Shown here in pieces: positions 62,283 to 64,000 of a stretch of 64,000 nt of DNA. Positions within the stretch are counted from its first letter, which is position 1; each line of letters starts with the position of its first letter. Location: assembly GCF_014635345.1 (NCBI RefSeq), contig NZ_BMCU01000003.1:806001-870000 (forward strand), written 5' to 3'. Source of the DNA: Rhodococcoides trifolii. GTDB lineage: Bacteria; Actinomycetota; Actinomycetes; Mycobacteriales; Mycobacteriaceae. The notes below the pieces were generated by a model that saw only the letters and a list, made by a program, of their open reading frames with translations, was not told where the DNA came from and searched no databases. The translations under genes were made by a program, and so were the position numbers.

Positions 62283-63535
62283 GCCGTCTGTCCATCGTGG
62301 ACGAGATGTTCCTGAGAACTCATCGTGGTCTGGGAACTCCCGTTGCGCTGCAAGGTTTGTGGGTCGTCGACGAAGAGGTCGAACTCGGTGTCCTCGAGGA
62401 CTTCCATCGCCGCCTCGCCCTCGGAACTCTCGGCCGGCAGGTCGTCACACCGCGCATTCCGGGGGCACGCAGACGGTGGGTGACGTCGCGGGACACCTTG
62501 CCTCTGACGGTCGACGACACCCTCGCCGACGGTGACGTCATCGCATGGGCCGACCGGCAGGGCGACCTCGAACTCGACCCCGAGTTCGGCGTCGGATGGC
62601 GGCTGTCGACCGCTCGGGTGACCGGGGGCGGAACCGTCGTCTCGCTGGTGTGTTCGCACGCGCTCGCCGACGCTGCCGGTCTCGTCGACGCGGCAGATGC
62701 GGCGCTCACCGGTCGCCCCGCACCGGTGACCGACGAACCGGACGGCACCGACCGCTCCGACGCGGTGGATCAGCTTCGGATCGTCGGAGGCGGGACCGCT
62801 CGCGCACTGGGCACGTTGATCACCGACCCGATGCGACGCGCCGAGCTGATCGCCTACGTGCGCGACAACCGGTCCGCGCCCGTGGCGGCGGCGCCCGAAG
62901 CGAACTGGTCTCCCCCGTCGTTCGTCGTGGATTACTCTGCAGCGCAATGGAACACCGTTGCCAAGGCAGGCGGCGGCACCTCCAACGTGTTGTTCGCGGC
63001 CGTCGTTGCCACCGCAACGCGACTGCTTCTCGGACGGGATCGGGTGACCCTGAGCATCCCCGTGCGGATGGTGCGCGCCGGGTCGGCCGCGAACTCGGTC
63101 TCGATGAGCGAGGTGGCCGTCCGGGCCTCGGACACCCTCGCCACCATTCGGACGACGGCGAAATCTGCCTACGGTGTTCCGATCGGAGGGCCGGCCGGAT
63201 TCCCCGAGGAGCTGTTGCAGGTGGTGTCGGACCGCGTGGCGTCCAAGCTGGCGCCCATGCCCGGTCAGCGCGATGCGCTGTGCTCCAACATCGGACCTCT
63301 CCCCGACACGTTGAGCCTGGGGCGAGGCACTCGCATTTCGACGCGTGCCATTCATCCCCGCCTCGACGCAGCCGGGGCTTTGAAGATGCGAACGACGCTG
63401 TCCGCGTACATCTCTCGGTTTCACGACCGGTACACGATGTCGATCGTCGGCACCGATCCGCTCGCGCGAGTCGAGCTCGAGGGGGTTCTTCGTGAGGCGT
63501 CGGCGCAGTGGAACCTCGAACCTCGGTTCTGGTGA
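62279..63535 (+). CDS. Condensation-domain/wax ester synthase-like acyltransferase
   Basis: This 418-aa protein of the CoA-dependent acyltransferase (condensation/WS-DGAT) fold starts at GTG 62279. The active-site motif HxxxDxxG is visible in VCSHALADAAGLVDA (about residue 128). The second half has the latch-like region VLFAAVVATATRLLLGRDRVTLSIPVRMVRAG and ALCSNIGPLPDTL. It transfers acyl groups to an alcohol or amine; PapA-type esterification of a lipid is one possibility. Coupled to the crotonase upstream. Confidence 0.78.
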   Translation: MSRLSIVDEMFLRTHRGLGTPVALQGLWVVDEEVELGVLEDFHRRLALGTLGRQVVTPRIPGARRRWVTSRDTLPLTVDDTLADGDVIAWADRQGDLELDPEFGVGWRLSTARVTGGGTVVSLVCSHALADAAGLVDAADAALTGRPAPVTDEPDGTDRSDAVDQLRIVGGGTARALGTLITDPMRRAELIAYVRDNRSAPVAAAPEANWSPPSFVVDYSAAQWNTVAKAGGGTSNVLFAAVVATATRLLLGRDRVTLSIPVRMVRAGSAANSVSMSEVAVRASDTLATIRTTAKSAYGVPIGGPAGFPEELLQVVSDRVASKLAPMPGQRDALCSNIGPLPDTLSLGRGTRISTRAIHPRLDAAGALKMRTTLSAYISRFHDRYTMSIVGTDPLARVELEGVLREASAQWNLEPRFW

Positions 63536-63567
63536 ACGCGAGTCCGGTGAGACTAGAGTTCGTCGGT

Positions 63568-63813
63568 ATGAGTGATTCGGACATCCACGCACGCATCAAG
63601 GATTTGATCGACCAGGAGCACGAGCTGAGGTCCAAGACCGAGGCCGGTGACCTCGATCCGGCCGAGGAGCGGTCACAGCTCAAAGCGCTGGAGGAGTCTC
63701 TCGACCAGGCGTGGGACCTGTTGCGTCGCAGGCGCGCTCGCATCGACGGCGGGCTGTCCCCCGACGATGCGGAGACGGCCAGCGTCAACCAGGTCGAGGG
63801 CTACCTGCAGTAG
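63568..63813 (+). CDS. DUF2630 protein
   Basis: This 81-aa protein begins MSDSDIHARIKDLIDQEHELRSKTEAGDL and continues EERSQLKALEESLDQAWDLLRRRRARIDGG, the whole DUF2630 pattern. It is helical and highly charged. Function unknown. ATG 63568 is chosen over an upstream start inside the acyltransferase 3' end. Confidence 0.93.
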   Translation: MSDSDIHARIKDLIDQEHELRSKTEAGDLDPAEERSQLKALEESLDQAWDLLRRRRARIDGGLSPDDAETASVNQVEGYLQ

Positions 63814-63820
63814 GAGTCGC

Positions 63821-64000
63821 TCACGCGAACCGTCGCGTCACCTCGGTGGGGAGAAAACGCAACGCCGCGTCGATACCGCGCCACTTCAGACCCGGCAACG
63901 GCACCCGCGTCGACTCCTTCTCGATCGCGGACACCATTGCCGACACGCCCTCGTCCAGAGTGGCCAGAAGTGGTCCGGTGTCGCCCGCACCGGCCGACAT
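63821..64000 (-). CDS. Probable short-chain dehydrogenase, C-terminal end (partial)
   Basis: The frame is open to the right window edge and ends at TGA 63821. The 60 visible codons read GVSAMVSAIEKESTRVPLPG, then LKWRGIDAALRFLPTEVTRRFA. This resembles the C-terminus of SDR oxidoreductases, in which a helix like ALRFLPxxxxRR ends the protein. The catalytic and cofactor motifs are outside the window, so the family is inferred from the tail. It converges on the DUF2630 gene, with 7 bases between the stops. Confidence 0.55.
   Translation of the reverse strand: MSAGAGDTGPLLATLDEGVSAMVSAIEKESTRVPLPGLKWRGIDAALRFLPTEVTRRFA

Noticed and set aside
61439..63592. 717-codon minus-strand frame opposite the crotonase and acyltransferase genes
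   Set aside because: Antisense to two coupled genes with clear motifs; the translation is low-complexity Arg/Ser/Gly.

Overview
The window is chromosomal DNA from a high-GC mycolic-acid actinobacterium, most likely Rhodococcus or a close relative (inference). The support is an MspA-type porin, many GTG starts and stop/start overlaps, IdeR-, MprA- and Zur-type sites, and two gene blocks laid out as in Mycobacterium tuberculosis. These blocks are mscL/moaB2/pepD/mprB/mprA (Rv0985c-Rv0981 neighbourhood) and the run VWA protein/AAA+ ATPase/purH/purN/perM/DUF5336/sucD/sucC/M23 peptidase/pcrA/chorismate mutase/pgi (Rv0959-Rv0946c). No rRNA, tRNA, insertion sequence, prophage or CRISPR array was seen.

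Layout. 1-3640: end of a SAF-domain gene, mscL, a small ANTAR protein, a 38-aa ORF, a lipoprotein and an MspA porin. 3643-8479: the MprAB envelope-stress system with pepD and moaB2; MprA-box-like 8-3-8 direct repeats lie upstream of pepD and of mprA. 8489-11868: secreted protein, VOC protein, MmcQ/YjbR protein, XRE regulator, secreted lipase. 11946-16573: IlvD-type dehydratase and FAH-family hydrolase with a TetR and a PucR/CdaR-type regulator; two copies of a TetR-like palindrome link them. 16575-24972: FUSC transporter, a decayed P-loop kinase, a frameshifted siderophore-binding lipoprotein under an IdeR-like box, a PPOX flavoprotein, a LysE exporter, a pair of exported proteins of unknown function and an EEP-family hydrolase. 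25031-33389: zwf, an L,D-transpeptidase, a DUF222/HNH protein, DUF1992, a KhtTU-like K+/H+ antiporter, a DUF3089 lipase and an aldo/keto reductase.

33382-36007 is a zinc-starvation locus. Cysteine-poor paralogues of L32, L31, L28, L33, S14 and S18 lie around the ribosome-hibernation factor gene mrf, with palindromes in the divergent promoter that fit a Zur operator. 36022-47339 holds an AEC permease, a lipoprotein, a VWA/AAA+ pair, an ArsR-CDF metal-efflux pair, glutathione peroxidase, purine synthesis (purN-purH), PerM and the DUF5336 antigen homologue. 47399-49836 is an organosulfur module (SfnG monooxygenase and a DszC/SfnB-like flavoprotein) preceded by a 14-codon leader ORF with two cysteines, a candidate cysteine-sensing attenuator. 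49882-64000 holds an alcohol dehydrogenase, sucCD, a large unknown membrane protein, an M23 peptidase, pcrA (with a 15-bp tandem repeat at its 3' end), chorismate mutase, pgi, a coupled crotonase/acyltransferase pair, DUF2630 and the end of a probable short-chain dehydrogenase.

The least explained items are the cysteine leader peptide (49792-49836), the TetR site between the dehydratase and hydrolase genes, the exported pair at 21289-23924, the 607-aa membrane protein at 53147-54970, and the two decayed genes at 18694-19834.
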